Shown here one piece after another: positions 53,575 to 63,411 of a stretch of 64,000 bases of DNA. The notes beneath the pieces are model-generated. The model did not search any database. It was given only the letters and a program-made list of their open reading frames with translations, and was not told the origin of the DNA. Source of the stretch: RBG-16-57-11 sp964503145 (GTDB lineage Bacteria; Chloroflexota; Anaerolineae; Anaerolineales; UBA4823). The stretch is from contig CAZCYV010000002.1 of the NCBI GenBank assembly GCA_964503145.1, forward strand, positions 310,001 to 374,000, in the 5' to 3' direction. How positions within the stretch are numbered: the first letter of the stretch is position 1; every line of letters starts with the position of its first letter. A program made the position numbers and the translations under genes.

Positions 53575-54807
53575 CTATTCAGCAGCCGATTCGGTTTCGG
53601 TAGAGAACTCTTCCTCAGTAAGCGTGCCCTCGATCTCATCAGAAAGCGCCATCTTCCAATCCAGGTCGGCATAAGCCGCCGAATCGACCTTCTTGCGGCT
53701 TAAACCAATGCGGCGACGTTCAGGGTCGATCTTGATCACCCGCAGCGTCAGGACATCCCCCTCCTTCACGACCTCTTTGGGATGCGTTACGCGCTGGTCG
53801 CTCAATTCGGATACGTGAATCAAACCCTCCAGATCATCGCCAATCTTTGCAAACGCCCCAAATTTGGTCAGATGGGTGATGGTGCCTTCTACCAGCATCC
53901 CTTCTTTCAACTCGCCCACCCTCTGCATCCAGGGGTCTTGCTGAAGCTGGCGGATGGAAAGGCCAATGCGTTTGCGCTCGCGATCCACACTGATGACTTT
54001 GACCTTTACTTCATCGCCCACCTTGAGCACTTCATTAGGATGTTGGATGCGTTCCCAGGAAATCTCCGAGAGGTGCACCAACCCATCCGCCCCATCGATA
54101 TTCACGAATGCGCCAAAATCGGCCAGGCTGGTCACCCGCCCGGTGCGGACATCGCCCTCTGTCAGTTCGTCCAGCAGACGATCCTTGAGCGTTTCCCGCG
54201 TCTCCTGCAACGCCAGGCGCTCAGAGAGGATCAAACGCCGACGAGCGCGATCCACTTCGATGACGCGCACTTTCATCGGTGCGCCCACCGCGCTGGCATA
54301 ATACTGCTCTGGGTTTTCGTTGCTTCCAGGACGGCGCAACAGGCTGATTTGCGAAGCGGGCACAAAACCGCGCAAGCCACCGATCGGGACGATCAACCCG
54401 CCCTTGTTATATCCAACGACTTTGCTTTCAAACGCCTCGCCCGACTCCAGCAAGGACTCTACCTCATCCCAGTCCCTTTCCTCGCGGGCGCGGACATAAG
54501 AAAGCACCACATTGCCGTTGTGATCCTCTGGCGACAGCACATAAACCGGTATCTCTTGCCCCACGACGAAAGACGCCCTTTCTTCGGCAGGGATTTGCTC
54601 TAATTCGCGACCAGAGATCACCCCTTCGGACTTGGTACCGATGCTGACCAGAATCTCATTCTCGCGAATGGTCGCGATAACTCCCTTGCGAATTTCACCT
54701 TGGGTCGGAAAATCCAGGTTGAGACTCTCTTGCAGCAGCGACTCCATCATGTCCTGCTGCTCTCCCGTCTCGACCTCTTGCCCCATCAGGGCGCCATTAT
54801 CTTCCAT
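53575..54807 (-). CDS. rpsA: ribosomal protein S1-like protein (four S1 domains)
   Basis: The 410-residue protein has four S1 RNA-binding repeats: near residues 37-105 (GVIATIRENEILVSIG), 120-185 (ESKVVGYNKGGLIVPI), 203-275 (GRVTSLADFGAFVNIDG) and 290-362 (GTITHLTKFGAFAKIGD). The last two are the canonical type (KVGDEVKVKVISVD, RKRIGLS). Four to six repeats are common outside proteobacteria. A strong divergent promoter region lies upstream. A role in translation initiation is likely. Confidence 0.92.
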   Translation of the reverse strand: MEDNGALMGQEVETGEQQDMMESLLQESLNLDFPTQGEIRKGVIATIRENEILVSIGTKSEGVISGRELEQIPAEERASFVVGQEIPVYVLSPEDHNGNVVLSYVRAREERDWDEVESLLESGEAFESKVVGYNKGGLIVPIGGLRGFVPASQISLLRRPGSNENPEQYYASAVGAPMKVRVIEVDRARRRLILSERLALQETRETLKDRLLDELTEGDVRTGRVTSLADFGAFVNIDGADGLVHLSEISWERIQHPNEVLKVGDEVKVKVISVDRERKRIGLSIRQLQQDPWMQRVGELKEGMLVEGTITHLTKFGAFAKIGDDLEGLIHVSELSDQRVTHPKEVVKEGDVLTLRVIKIDPERRRIGLSRKKVDSAAYADLDWKMALSDEIEGTLTEEEFSTETESAAE

Positions 54808-54848
54808 ATCTAAACTAGCTCCAGTGGTTGAAAAATCAATAGATAGCT

Positions 54849-54877
54849 ATTATAAAGGCGAACAGGCAACTTGACAA
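54849..54877 (-). promoter_or_regulatory. promoter of the S1-like gene (TTGTCA-N17-TATAAT)
   Basis: On the minus strand TTGTCA (54877-54872) and a perfect TATAAT (54854-54849) are 17 bases apart. It is 41 bases upstream of the S1 start. The -35 overlaps that of the divergent chlD promoter. Confidence 0.72.
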
Positions 54878-54898
54878 CCTTTACGATAGGATTACAAT
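54871..54898 (+). promoter_or_regulatory. promoter of the chelatase gene (TTGACA-N16-TACAAT)
   Basis: A perfect TTGACA and a good TACAAT with 16-base spacing are followed after 30 bases by the ATG at 54929. The -35 hexamer shares bases with the oppositely directed S1 promoter, so the two should compete for polymerase. Confidence 0.72.
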
Positions 54899-54928
54899 TC
54901 AATCAGCTAAAACACCATTGAGGAGAAA

Positions 54929-56023
54929 ATGCGGCCCATTTTTCCATTTACTGCTATTGTCGGGCAAGAGCGGATGAAGCGCGCTCTGGTGCTCAACGCG
55001 GTCGATCCACGCATCGGCGGCGTGTTGATCCGCGGCGAGCGCGGCACCGGTAAATCGACCGCGGCTCGCGCCATGGCGGCCTTGCTTCCCCAGATCGAAG
55101 TTTTTGCCGATTCACCCTTCAACGATGACCCCAACGCTCCGAACACCTGGTCCGATTGGGTCAAGGAGCAAATGAAGGCAGGTAAAGAACTGGTCATTAC
55201 CAAGCGCCAGATCCGTTTCGTCGATCTCCCGGTCAGCGCCACCGAAGATCGGGTGGTCGGAACCCTGGACATCGAGAAAGCCATTCAAAAAGGCGAGCGC
55301 CATTTCGAGCCAGGGGTACTCGCTGCAGCCAACCGCGGCTTGCTTTACATCGACGAGGTGAACCTGCTCGATGATCATGTCGTGGACCTGTTGCTGGATT
55401 CCGCCGCCATGGGCGTGAACATCGTCGAGCGAGAAGGCATCTCTTTTGCCCACCCGGCGCGCTTTATCCTGGTCGGCACGATGAACCCGGAGGAAGGTGA
55501 TCTCCGCCCTCAGCTCCTGGATCGCTTTGCGCTGTCGGTCGAGATCCATGGCATTCGTGATGCCCGTGAGCGCGTGCTGATCATGCAGCGCAACCTGGCT
55601 TTCGAAAACGATCCGGAAGGCTTCCGCGAACAATTTATGGATAAGGAACAGGAGCTATCCCATCAGATCGAAATGGCGCGCACCCTGCTGCCGCAGGTAG
55701 TTCACACCACCCGCGATCTGATTTCGATTGCATCGCTGACCTCCTCGCTCAACGTAGATGGCCATCGCTCGGATCTGGTCATCCTGAAGACCGCTCGCGC
55801 CCACGCTGCCTTTGAGTCGCGCACCGCCATCACCGATCGTGACATTGCCCTGGCTGCGGAACTGGCCCTGCCGCATCGCATCAAGCGCGGCCCCTTCCAT
55901 CAGGCTGAAATGACCATGGAAGACCTACAGGAGCGCATTGAGCAACTCCAGGGCGCTATGGCCGATCAGGGCGAGCCGGAGCCGGTTCCCCGCGAAGAAA
56001 CCAAGGGCGAAAAAAAAAAGTAG
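54929..56023 (+). CDS. chelatase AAA+ subunit (ChlI/BchI-like), zero-frame product of the chlD gene
   Basis: This 364-residue AAA+ protein has Walker A GERGTGKST (36-44), the long insertion after helix 1, LPVSATEDRVVGTLDIEKAI, Walker B LLYIDEVNLLD and sensor-1 LVGTMNPEEGDLRPQLLDRF. It is the small subunit type of magnesium or cobalt chelatase. GAGGAG precedes the ATG. The C-terminus is acidic/Pro-rich and ends in an A10 tract with an immediate stop (AAG TAG). The -1 frame beyond continues into a full D-subunit domain. A free I-type product is expected when no frameshift occurs. Confidence 0.92.
   Translation: MRPIFPFTAIVGQERMKRALVLNAVDPRIGGVLIRGERGTGKSTAARAMAALLPQIEVFADSPFNDDPNAPNTWSDWVKEQMKAGKELVITKRQIRFVDLPVSATEDRVVGTLDIEKAIQKGERHFEPGVLAAANRGLLYIDEVNLLDDHVVDLLLDSAAMGVNIVEREGISFAHPARFILVGTMNPEEGDLRPQLLDRFALSVEIHGIRDARERVLIMQRNLAFENDPEGFREQFMDKEQELSHQIEMARTLLPQVVHTTRDLISIASLTSSLNVDGHRSDLVILKTARAHAAFESRTAITDRDIALAAELALPHRIKRGPFHQAEMTMEDLQERIEQLQGAMADQGEPEPVPREETKGEKKK
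56010..56020 (+). promoter_or_regulatory. A10-G slippery site for -1 frameshift (or transcript slippage) in chlD
   Basis: Ten adenines (56010-56019) precede G56020. In the zero frame the ribosome reads GAA AAA AAA AAG TAG. One base back (or one extra A in the mRNA) gives AAA GTA GCC TCG GTT GAA and an open frame to 56973. The -1 frame has no ATG, GTG or TTG between the tract and 56200, yet already encodes family-typical sequence there. Confidence 0.85.
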
Positions 56024-56973
56024 CCTCGGTTGAAGTCCAGGAGAGCGACGAATCGGGCCGGCCCCCGTCTGAACCTGCTCAGCAAAACGTATTCGACTCG
56101 CTCAGCGCCAACTGGTGGGAAGGCGGCGAGAAGGTAAAGATCGGGCAGACATTCACGCCACGCAAGATCCAAAACCCCCTGGATCGCATCACCCGCCGTA
56201 TGGGCGGCAGGCGTTCGCGCACTCACACCGATCGCAAACGCGGGCGGTATATCCAGGCCCGACCGGCAAACGGCAAGACCGACGATCTCGCCTTCGACGC
56301 CACGCTGCGCGCGGCAGCTCCCCATCAGCGCGAACGCAACGAGCAGCGTAAGCGGGTGGCGTTCGCCATTCGCTCCAGTGATTTCCAGCGCAAGGTACGG
56401 GTCAAAAAGGCGGCCAACCTGGTGCTGTTCGTCGTGGATGCCTCCTGGTCGATGGCGGTAGCCGAGCGCATGTCAGCGACCAAAGGCGCGATCCTTTCCC
56501 TGCTCACCGATGCCTACCAGCGCCGGGATCGAGTCGGACTGGTCGTCTTCCAGAAAAATCGCGCCACGCTGATCCTGCCACCAACCAACTCCATCCAGCT
56601 TGCCCAGCGCGCCCTGGCGGATATCCCCGTCGGAGGCAAAACGCCGCTTTCCGCTGGCCTGTTCATGGCACATGAAGTGATTCGCCGCGAGCGTATCCTG
56701 CATCCAGATATCAACCCCTTGATCATCCTGCTGACCGATGGCGCCGGAAACGTTTCGATGAGCAACTTGCCTCCACAGGAGGAGGCCAAGCGCCTGGCGG
56801 AGCAGATCGCCCAGGAAGAGATTCGCAGCGTGGTCATCAATATGGAACATGCTGCGTTTGACCAGGGTCTGGCGCAAAGTCTGGCGGATCACTTGAAAGC
56901 GCCTTGCTACACTCTGAGCGAATTGAAGGCAGATGCGCTATATCAAAAGGTCAGGGAAGAGTTGGTCGCTTGA
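56020..56973 (+). CDS. chlD: chelatase D-subunit part (ChlD/BchD-like VWA domain), reached by -1 frameshift
   Basis: The -1 frame encodes 317 residues continuing the AAA+ protein: a linker, NVFDSLSANWWEGG, TFTPRKIQNPLD, RRSRTHTDRKRGRY, DLAFDATLRAAAPHQ and a C-terminal VWA/integrin-I domain with MIDAS DASWSMA and LLTDGAGN. These blocks are typical of ChlD between the AAA+ and VWA parts. The fused product would be about 681 residues. An ATG at 56200 would miss the first 60 residues of this part, including conserved ones. No CobN/ChlH large subunit is in the window. Confidence 0.9.
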   Translation, partial: VASVEVQESDESGRPPSEPAQQNVFDSLSANWWEGGEKVKIGQTFTPRKIQNPLDRITRRMGGRRSRTHTDRKRGRYIQARPANGKTDDLAFDATLRAAAPHQRERNEQRKRVAFAIRSSDFQRKVRVKKAANLVLFVVDASWSMAVAERMSATKGAILSLLTDAYQRRDRVGLVVFQKNRATLILPPTNSIQLAQRALADIPVGGKTPLSAGLFMAHEVIRRERILHPDINPLIILLTDGAGNVSMSNLPPQEEAKRLAEQIAQEEIRSVVINMEHAAFDQGLAQSLADHLKAPCYTLSELKADALYQKVREELVA

Positions 56974-57042
56974 GCGGGACGTTTTTGTCGATACCCTATC
57001 TGGTAATTTGTTATTGGTATATATAGCAGTCTTCGTAGAGGC

Positions 57043-57338
57043 TGTGGATATGTGGATAAATTCTTCGCAAGGCCAAATCTTCCCAAGCACTGGGGTTTGT
57101 GCCTTGTTGCGCCCCATATCTGGTACAGAGGCCGGTAATTTACCTCCACACCTTCGTCTGTGGATGAAACCTGAGAGAACGGACAAATCGGCATATCCCA
57201 CAACGCTTGAATCTATCTGGGAGGCATCCAAAAGCACCCCCCACATCTGGGGGGTGCTTTGTCGGGCAGTATCGAACAAATAAGCGGGTTTTCCCCAAAT
57301 CAGGGCACTTATCCACAGAATTCGGCAAGTTATCCACA
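57043..57338. other. cluster of DnaA-box-like sites (candidate origin of replication)
   Basis: Perfect TTATCCACA boxes are at 57309-57317 and 57330-57338, and a perfect inverted one (TGTGGATAA) at 57051-57059. TGTGGATAT (57043-57051) overlaps that one, and TGTGGATGA (57159-57167) differs at one base. All lie in a 538-base non-coding gap. The orientation is mirrored: the left three face one way and the right two the other. AT-rich tracts (57000-57030 and 57440-57490) flank the boxes. No dnaA or dnaN is seen in the window. Confidence 0.6.
57231..57260. terminator. perfect 12-bp hairpin terminator in the DnaA-box region
   Basis: AAAGCACCCCCC (57231-57242) pairs exactly with GGGGGGTGCTTT (57249-57260). 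The A/T ends make it usable in both directions, but only three T residues follow on the plus strand. It probably ends chlD transcription 258 bases past its stop and would also insulate the DnaA boxes from read-through. Confidence 0.65.
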
Positions 57339-57511
57339 GATAGCGTTCCGGCTTCATTTCCCAGTGACATGATCTGACCCGTATATATGGGGGTTGCTGA
57401 ATGGATGATTCGTGCAAAACAATCTGTTTTGTAACTTTCCTGGAGTGTTCTCATCTAACCTATGGAACGTAAAATATAACGACTTCATTTTGATCTGGAG
57501 GTAACTGGATT

Positions 57512-57910
57512 ATGGAAATGGTAATCGATTTTCCCGGCGGCGCTCGCGTGGATGCTCACTTCGGTCCTTTCACGGTTAAGACCGACCAGCCGCCGGCGGC
57601 TACCGCTCCGACGCCTTTCGCCACTTTCTTGGCTTCAATTGGCACCTGTGCCGGCATCTATGTGTTGGGTTTCTGCCAGCAGCGCGGCTTACCCACAGAA
57701 GGGATTCGCATTATCCAGCGGATGCATACCAATCCGTTCAATGGCATGGTAGGTAAGATCGATCTGGAAATCCAGGTCCCGCCTACCTTCCCGGAGCGAT
57801 ATCTGCCCGCATTGGTCAAATCGGCCGAGTTGTGCGCCGTAAAGAAACATTTCGAGAATCCACCGCAATTCGAGATTTACACCCAGGTGACCGAGTCCGT
57901 AGCAGTTTGA
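57512..57910 (+). CDS. OsmC-family protein
   Basis: This 132-residue protein has the two family cysteines in SIGTCAGIYVLGFCQQRGLP and KSAELCAVKKHFENPP. The usual OsmC fold order is visible: N-terminal strands around FPGGARVDAHFGPF, the central helix with Cys, and C-terminal strands. OsmC proteins reduce organic hydroperoxides with thiol cofactors. GGAGG lies 11 bases before the ATG. Confidence 0.88.
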   Translation: MEMVIDFPGGARVDAHFGPFTVKTDQPPAATAPTPFATFLASIGTCAGIYVLGFCQQRGLPTEGIRIIQRMHTNPFNGMVGKIDLEIQVPPTFPERYLPALVKSAELCAVKKHFENPPQFEIYTQVTESVAV

Positions 57911-57960
57911 AGAAAAATCTTGCGGCGCAATCGTGGTCGTGTGAAACGATCGGATTGACA

Positions 57961-57990
57961 AAAACAGGCGGTCGAGCAACCGCCTGTTTT
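57961..57990. terminator. bidirectional terminator between osmC-like gene and glgC
   Basis: AAAACAGGCGGT (57961-57972) and ACCGCCTGTTTT (57979-57990) are perfect 12-base complements around CGAGCA, with T-runs on both strands. It lies between two convergent stops. Confidence 0.9.
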
Positions 57991-58015
57991 CATTCTCTCA
58001 AACTCTCAAAAAGGG

Positions 58016-59275
58016 TCATTCCGGACCGATGTAGGTGCCCGGATAGAGCACGGTGCTTTTAGGCACCACCACGATTCCATCCTGAACGACCCAATTGCTT
58101 TCGTCCAGGTCGGTCCCCGGTGGGAAGGGCTTGATGACGACGCCTTCGCCAACGCGCACATTTTTGTCCAGAATCGCCCCTTCGATGTGGCAGTTAGGCC
58201 CAATGCCCAGGGGGATGTTGCCTGGCAGGGTTGCGCCAGGCAAATCGTAGTAATCTGCGCCCATCATGATCGTGCGGGACATATAAACGCCCTCAGCGAT
58301 CTGGCTGCGCAATCCCACAATCGATTCGTGAATTTCTGCCTGACGGATCTGGCTGCCTTCTGCCAGCAGCACGTTGTGCAAGGTCGCGCCATCGATGACC
58401 GAGCCAGGCAAGAAGCGAGCATGGGTGTAGATGGGGCGCTCGGGGTCATAGAAGTTGAACGGCGCATCCGGCCTGGTCAGTTGCAGGTTGGTTTCGTAGA
58501 AGGAACGTATCGTCCCAATGTCCTCCCAGTACCCTTCGAAAGCATACCCATATACCTTGTGCGCTGAGAGCGCATGCGGGATGATCTGCCCGCCGAAATC
58601 GTCGAAGGTTGTGCTTTCCAACAGGCCGATCAGCACCTCGGTGTTGAAGATGTATATCCCCATCGAGCCAAGATAGGGTTTTTCCGGGTCATCGCGGCTG
58701 ACAAACTGCGCCAGCACCTCGGGGTCACGCGGCTTTTCGACGAACGCGGTGATGCGCCCTTCGCTGTCCTGCTTGAGCAGCCCGAAGCGTGAAGCCTCGT
58801 CGGTCCGCACCGGCTGCACCGCTACGGTGATTTCCGCCCCTTTTTCCCAGTGATCCTGCGCCATGCGGGCGTAATCCATGCGGTACAGATGATCGCCGGC
58901 CAGGATCAACACGTAATCTGCATGCGTGGCCCGGATTTCGAAGAGTTGTTTGCGCACCGCGTCGGCGGTTCCCTGGTACCAGTCCGAGCTGCGTGGGGTC
59001 TGTTCGGCGGCCAGGATCTGCACCCAGCCGCGATGAAAATCATCGAAGTTGTAGGTCTGGGTGATGTGGCGATGCAGAGACACCGAGTTGTATTGTGTCA
59101 GCACGGCGATATGGTGAATGCCGGAGTTGATACAGTTGCTCAGAGGGACATCGATCAACCGATACTTGCCAGCAATGGGCACGGCGGGCTTCGAGCGCAG
59201 CTTGGTCAAGGGATACAGGCGCTTGCCAGCGCCGCCGCCCAGGATCACAGCCAGAATATTATCGAACACGGGCAT
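58016..59275 (-). CDS. glgC: glucose-1-phosphate adenylyltransferase
   Basis: This 419-residue enzyme makes ADP-glucose for glycogen. The N-terminal loop VILGGGAGKRLYPLTKLRSKPAVP, IDVPLSNCINSG, YRMDYARM, FVEKPRDPE and YWEDIGTIRSFYETNL are all typical, followed by a left-handed beta-helix domain. GGGAGG precedes the ATG. No other glg genes are adjacent. Confidence 0.96.
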   Translation of the reverse strand: MPVFDNILAVILGGGAGKRLYPLTKLRSKPAVPIAGKYRLIDVPLSNCINSGIHHIAVLTQYNSVSLHRHITQTYNFDDFHRGWVQILAAEQTPRSSDWYQGTADAVRKQLFEIRATHADYVLILAGDHLYRMDYARMAQDHWEKGAEITVAVQPVRTDEASRFGLLKQDSEGRITAFVEKPRDPEVLAQFVSRDDPEKPYLGSMGIYIFNTEVLIGLLESTTFDDFGGQIIPHALSAHKVYGYAFEGYWEDIGTIRSFYETNLQLTRPDAPFNFYDPERPIYTHARFLPGSVIDGATLHNVLLAEGSQIRQAEIHESIVGLRSQIAEGVYMSRTIMMGADYYDLPGATLPGNIPLGIGPNCHIEGAILDKNVRVGEGVVIKPFPPGTDLDESNWVVQDGIVVVPKSTVLYPGTYIGPE

Positions 59276-59365
59276 GGGAACCTCCCAGGGTCTAGGATCG
59301 GTCTATCTCGAAGATACGGCCGCTGCAATAAAAATTATACTCTCTAAAGCTTCGTGCGGTAGCGA

Positions 59366-59415
59366 TCAAAATAAAGAGCGTTGGGGACACGGTTGCTGTG
59401 TTTCCAACGCCCTCT
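59366..59415 (-). terminator. terminator of the tRNA-Leu transcript
   Basis: On the minus strand AGGGCGTTGGAAACAC and GTGTCCCCAACGCTCT form a 16-base stem with three mismatch or wobble positions, followed by TTATTTT. It starts seven bases after the tRNA. Confidence 0.7.
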
Positions 59416-59421
59416 ACCTCA

Positions 59422-59503
59422 TGCCGAAGGTGGGAATCGAACCCACACTCCCGAGGGAACACGATTTTGAGTCGTGCGCGTCTGCCAGTTCCGCCACTTC
59501 GGC
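59422..59503 (-). tRNA. tRNA-Leu (anticodon CAA)
   Basis: On the minus strand the 7-bp acceptor GCCGAAG / CTTCGGC closes the molecule. The anticodon stem ACGAC/ATCGT carries the loop CTCAAAA with anticodon CAA. A long variable arm (GTTCCCTCGGGAGT) marks a class II tRNA, and the T-loop GGGTTCGATTCCC is canonical. CCA is not encoded after the A discriminator. It decodes UUG. Confidence 0.95.
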
Positions 59504-59767
59504 GTCTTGCGTTTATAGTATATCCAAATAAAGAAAAGCGGTCAAGATATTATGCGCGGCTGTCGGTGAGGTGATTAAATTCCAAAGAAATCATTACAAA
59601 TCACACTTTTTTATTGAATCTGGCTTCGTTATTATGTTGTTGAATGTGTGATCGCGTGTGTACGTCGCCAGTTGGGTTTCCGTTCTGGCGGCTTGTTACG
59701 CGAGAGCGGTATCTTAGCTGGTGGCGCTGCAAAAATCCCAAAAGCTGTACATAGAAAGGAGAGAGAA

Positions 59768-60784
59768 ATGAACAGTAGTAGGACTGGGCAGTTGGCGTTT
59801 GCACTATTGCTCATTCTGTCCATGGTGCTGGCCAGCTGCACGACCGCTGCTCCACCCGCGGCGGAGAAACCGGCCGCCGGCGGCGGTGGTGAGATCGCTG
59901 TAGTGGTCAAGATCACCGGCATCCCCTGGTTCAACCGGATGGAAGAGGGCGTCAAGAAAGCTGCATCGGAGCTGAACGTCAACGCCTACCAGACCGGCCC
60001 CGCCGAAGCTGATCCGGCGCAACAGGTGAAGGTCATCGAAGACCTGATCGCCAAAGGCGTCAAGGCCATCGCCGTGGTGCCCAATGACGCTAAGTCCCTG
60101 GAGCCGGTGTTCCAAAAGGCCAAGGAAAAGGGGATCATTGTCATCACCCACGAATCCCCCGACCAGGTGGGCAACGACTATGACCTAGAGTTGATCGACA
60201 ACGTCAAGTTCGGCCAGCACGCCTGGGATAAGATGGTGGAATTCATGGGCGATTCGGGCGAGTATGTGGTGTACGTCGGTTCGCTCACTGTGCCGCTGCA
60301 CAATCTGTGGGCTGATGAGGGCATCAAATACGCTGCCCAGAAGTACCCCAACCTCAAGCAGGTCACCGATCGCATCCCCTGCGGCGAGGATCAGGAGCTG
60401 GCTCGCCAGCGCACACTGGAGTTGCTCAAGGCCTACCCGAACCTGAAGGGCATTGTGGGTTTTGGCAGCCTGGGGCCTCCAGGAGCGGCCCAGGCCGTCA
60501 AGGAGTTGGGCCTGGAAGATAAGGTCTTTGTCGGCGGCACGGTTCTGCCCGGCCATGCCTCCCCCTATTTCAAGGATGGCTCGCTGAAGTGGGGCATCCT
60601 GTGGGATCCGGCGGATGCTGGCTACGGCATGGTCTGGCTGGCGAATTACCTGCTAGCCGGTAATAAGGTCACCGACGGCATGGAAATCCCCGGCATGGGC
60701 AAGATCAAGCTCGAGGGGAACATCATCAAGGTCGACGGCATGGTCGACATTACGCCTGAGAACGTCGACAGCTTCGGCTTCTAA
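59768..60784 (+). CDS. sugar/autoinducer-2-type periplasmic binding lipoprotein
   Basis: The start is ATG 59768 after GGAGAGA; the frame is open 40 codons further. It is a 338-residue lipoprotein with lipobox LASC (Cys24) and the Periplasmic_binding_4 fold (VVVKITGIPWFNRMEEGVKKAA, AIAVVPNDAKSLEPVFQKA, GIVGFGSLGPPGAAQAV). It resembles LsrB/RhaS-type proteins, which bind AI-2 or monosaccharides. It is followed by a hairpin and the ATPase and permease genes. Confidence 0.9.
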   Translation: MNSSRTGQLAFALLLILSMVLASCTTAAPPAAEKPAAGGGGEIAVVVKITGIPWFNRMEEGVKKAASELNVNAYQTGPAEADPAQQVKVIEDLIAKGVKAIAVVPNDAKSLEPVFQKAKEKGIIVITHESPDQVGNDYDLELIDNVKFGQHAWDKMVEFMGDSGEYVVYVGSLTVPLHNLWADEGIKYAAQKYPNLKQVTDRIPCGEDQELARQRTLELLKAYPNLKGIVGFGSLGPPGAAQAVKELGLEDKVFVGGTVLPGHASPYFKDGSLKWGILWDPADAGYGMVWLANYLLAGNKVTDGMEIPGMGKIKLEGNIIKVDGMVDITPENVDSFGF

Positions 60785-60799
60785 AGGAACATCGTGCAA

Positions 60800-60830
60800 A
60801 CAGGCCTCCATCCAACGGATGGAGGCCTGT
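60800..60830 (+). terminator. 14-bp hairpin between binding protein and ABC ATPase
   Basis: ACAGGCCTCCATCC (60800-60813) and its exact complement (60817-60830) surround AAC, followed by TCTTAAA. It probably causes partial termination, giving more binding protein than ATPase. Confidence 0.75.
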
Positions 60831-60899
60831 TCTTAAAGGGCACAGGCAGTTAAAATAAAAAAGCTGTATTCGAATAATGCAAAGTCCTCATTGATTTCC

Positions 60900-62396
<1,497 letters not shown>

Positions 62397-62399
62397 CGT

Positions 62400-63395
62400 A
62401 TGAGAAGATTACTGGCGCGCCAAGAGACTTACCTGATCATTGTGATCGTCGCCTTTTCGCTGGTCATCACGGCGTTCAATCCCAATTTCCTTTCCTGGCA
62501 GAACTTCTTCGAGTTGCTAAAGAGCTATTCACTGATGGGTATTTTCGCCGTGGGGGTGTTGTTTGTGCTGATCTCAGGCGGGATCGATATCTCATTCACC
62601 GCGATTGCCACCGTTGCGCTGTATGCCACTGTGGTATTCGCCAACCGCTTCGGCGGCAACATGCTAACTGCCTTTCTGATGGCAGGCGCCATTGGCATTG
62701 CCCTGGGCCTGGTGAACGCGGTGATCATTTATTTTTTCAATATCCCAAGTATCGTCACGACGATCGCTACCCTGAACATCTACTACGGCATCCTGACCGT
62801 CCTGTCGGGCGGCAAGTGGATCTATGGCATCCCGGTGTGGTTTCGCACCTTCTCCGATATCCGTGTCTTCACCCTGACCAGCTCCGATGGCATTCGCTAC
62901 GGTCTCTCGATTATTACTGTGGTCTGGCTGGTGGTGATCCTGGTCGCCGGGGTGATCTTGCGCAAAACCACGCTGGGCCGTGGCATCTACGCGATGGGGG
63001 GCAGCCCGGCATCCGCTCAACGCATCGGCTTCAACACACTTTTTTTGACCCTGTTCGTTTATGGTTTCATGGGGCTGATGGCGGGCATCGCTGGCATCGT
63101 TCAGCTTCTGCTGGTGCAGACCGTGCAGCCGAATGCCATGGTGGGCAAAGAGCTTGATGTTATTGCTGCGGTGGTGTTGGGCGGCGCCAGCCTGTCTGGC
63201 GGAACCGGTACGCTGACCGGAACGATCCTGGGCGTGACCCTGATCGCCATCCTGGGGAATGGGCTCACCATCATGCGCGTCCCGGCGGTATGGTACAACG
63301 TGTTTATTGGGCTGGTGATTCTGATCAGCGTGGCCAGCAGCGCTCAGCGCAGCCGCCGCAAGCGCCAGCGGGCCATCCTGACAGAAGCCGATTGA
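62400..63395 (+). CDS. monosaccharide ABC transporter permease (RbsC-like)
   Basis: This 331-residue BPD_transp_2 family protein has about nine TM helices, ISGGIDISFTAIATVALYA near residue 60, TLGRGIYAMGGSPASAQRIG in the cytoplasmic loop and DVIAAVVLGGASLSGGTGTL near the end. The ATG is three bases past the ATPase stop. Confidence 0.93.
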   Translation: MRRLLARQETYLIIVIVAFSLVITAFNPNFLSWQNFFELLKSYSLMGIFAVGVLFVLISGGIDISFTAIATVALYATVVFANRFGGNMLTAFLMAGAIGIALGLVNAVIIYFFNIPSIVTTIATLNIYYGILTVLSGGKWIYGIPVWFRTFSDIRVFTLTSSDGIRYGLSIITVVWLVVILVAGVILRKTTLGRGIYAMGGSPASAQRIGFNTLFLTLFVYGFMGLMAGIAGIVQLLLVQTVQPNAMVGKELDVIAAVVLGGASLSGGTGTLTGTILGVTLIAILGNGLTIMRVPAVWYNVFIGLVILISVASSAQRSRRKRQRAILTEAD

Positions 63396-63411
63396 GACAG
63401 GAAGCCAGCAT

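Noticed and set aside
56938..57454. Minus-strand open frames of 86-159 codons in the DnaA-box region
   Set aside because: They run through a perfect terminator hairpin and the DnaA boxes, have no ribosome site and show no domain.
60865..60880. ATTCGAAT near 60870 as a fourth ArsR operator
   Set aside because: The half-sites are fused without the 6-base spacer of the three real sites, so it is probably chance.
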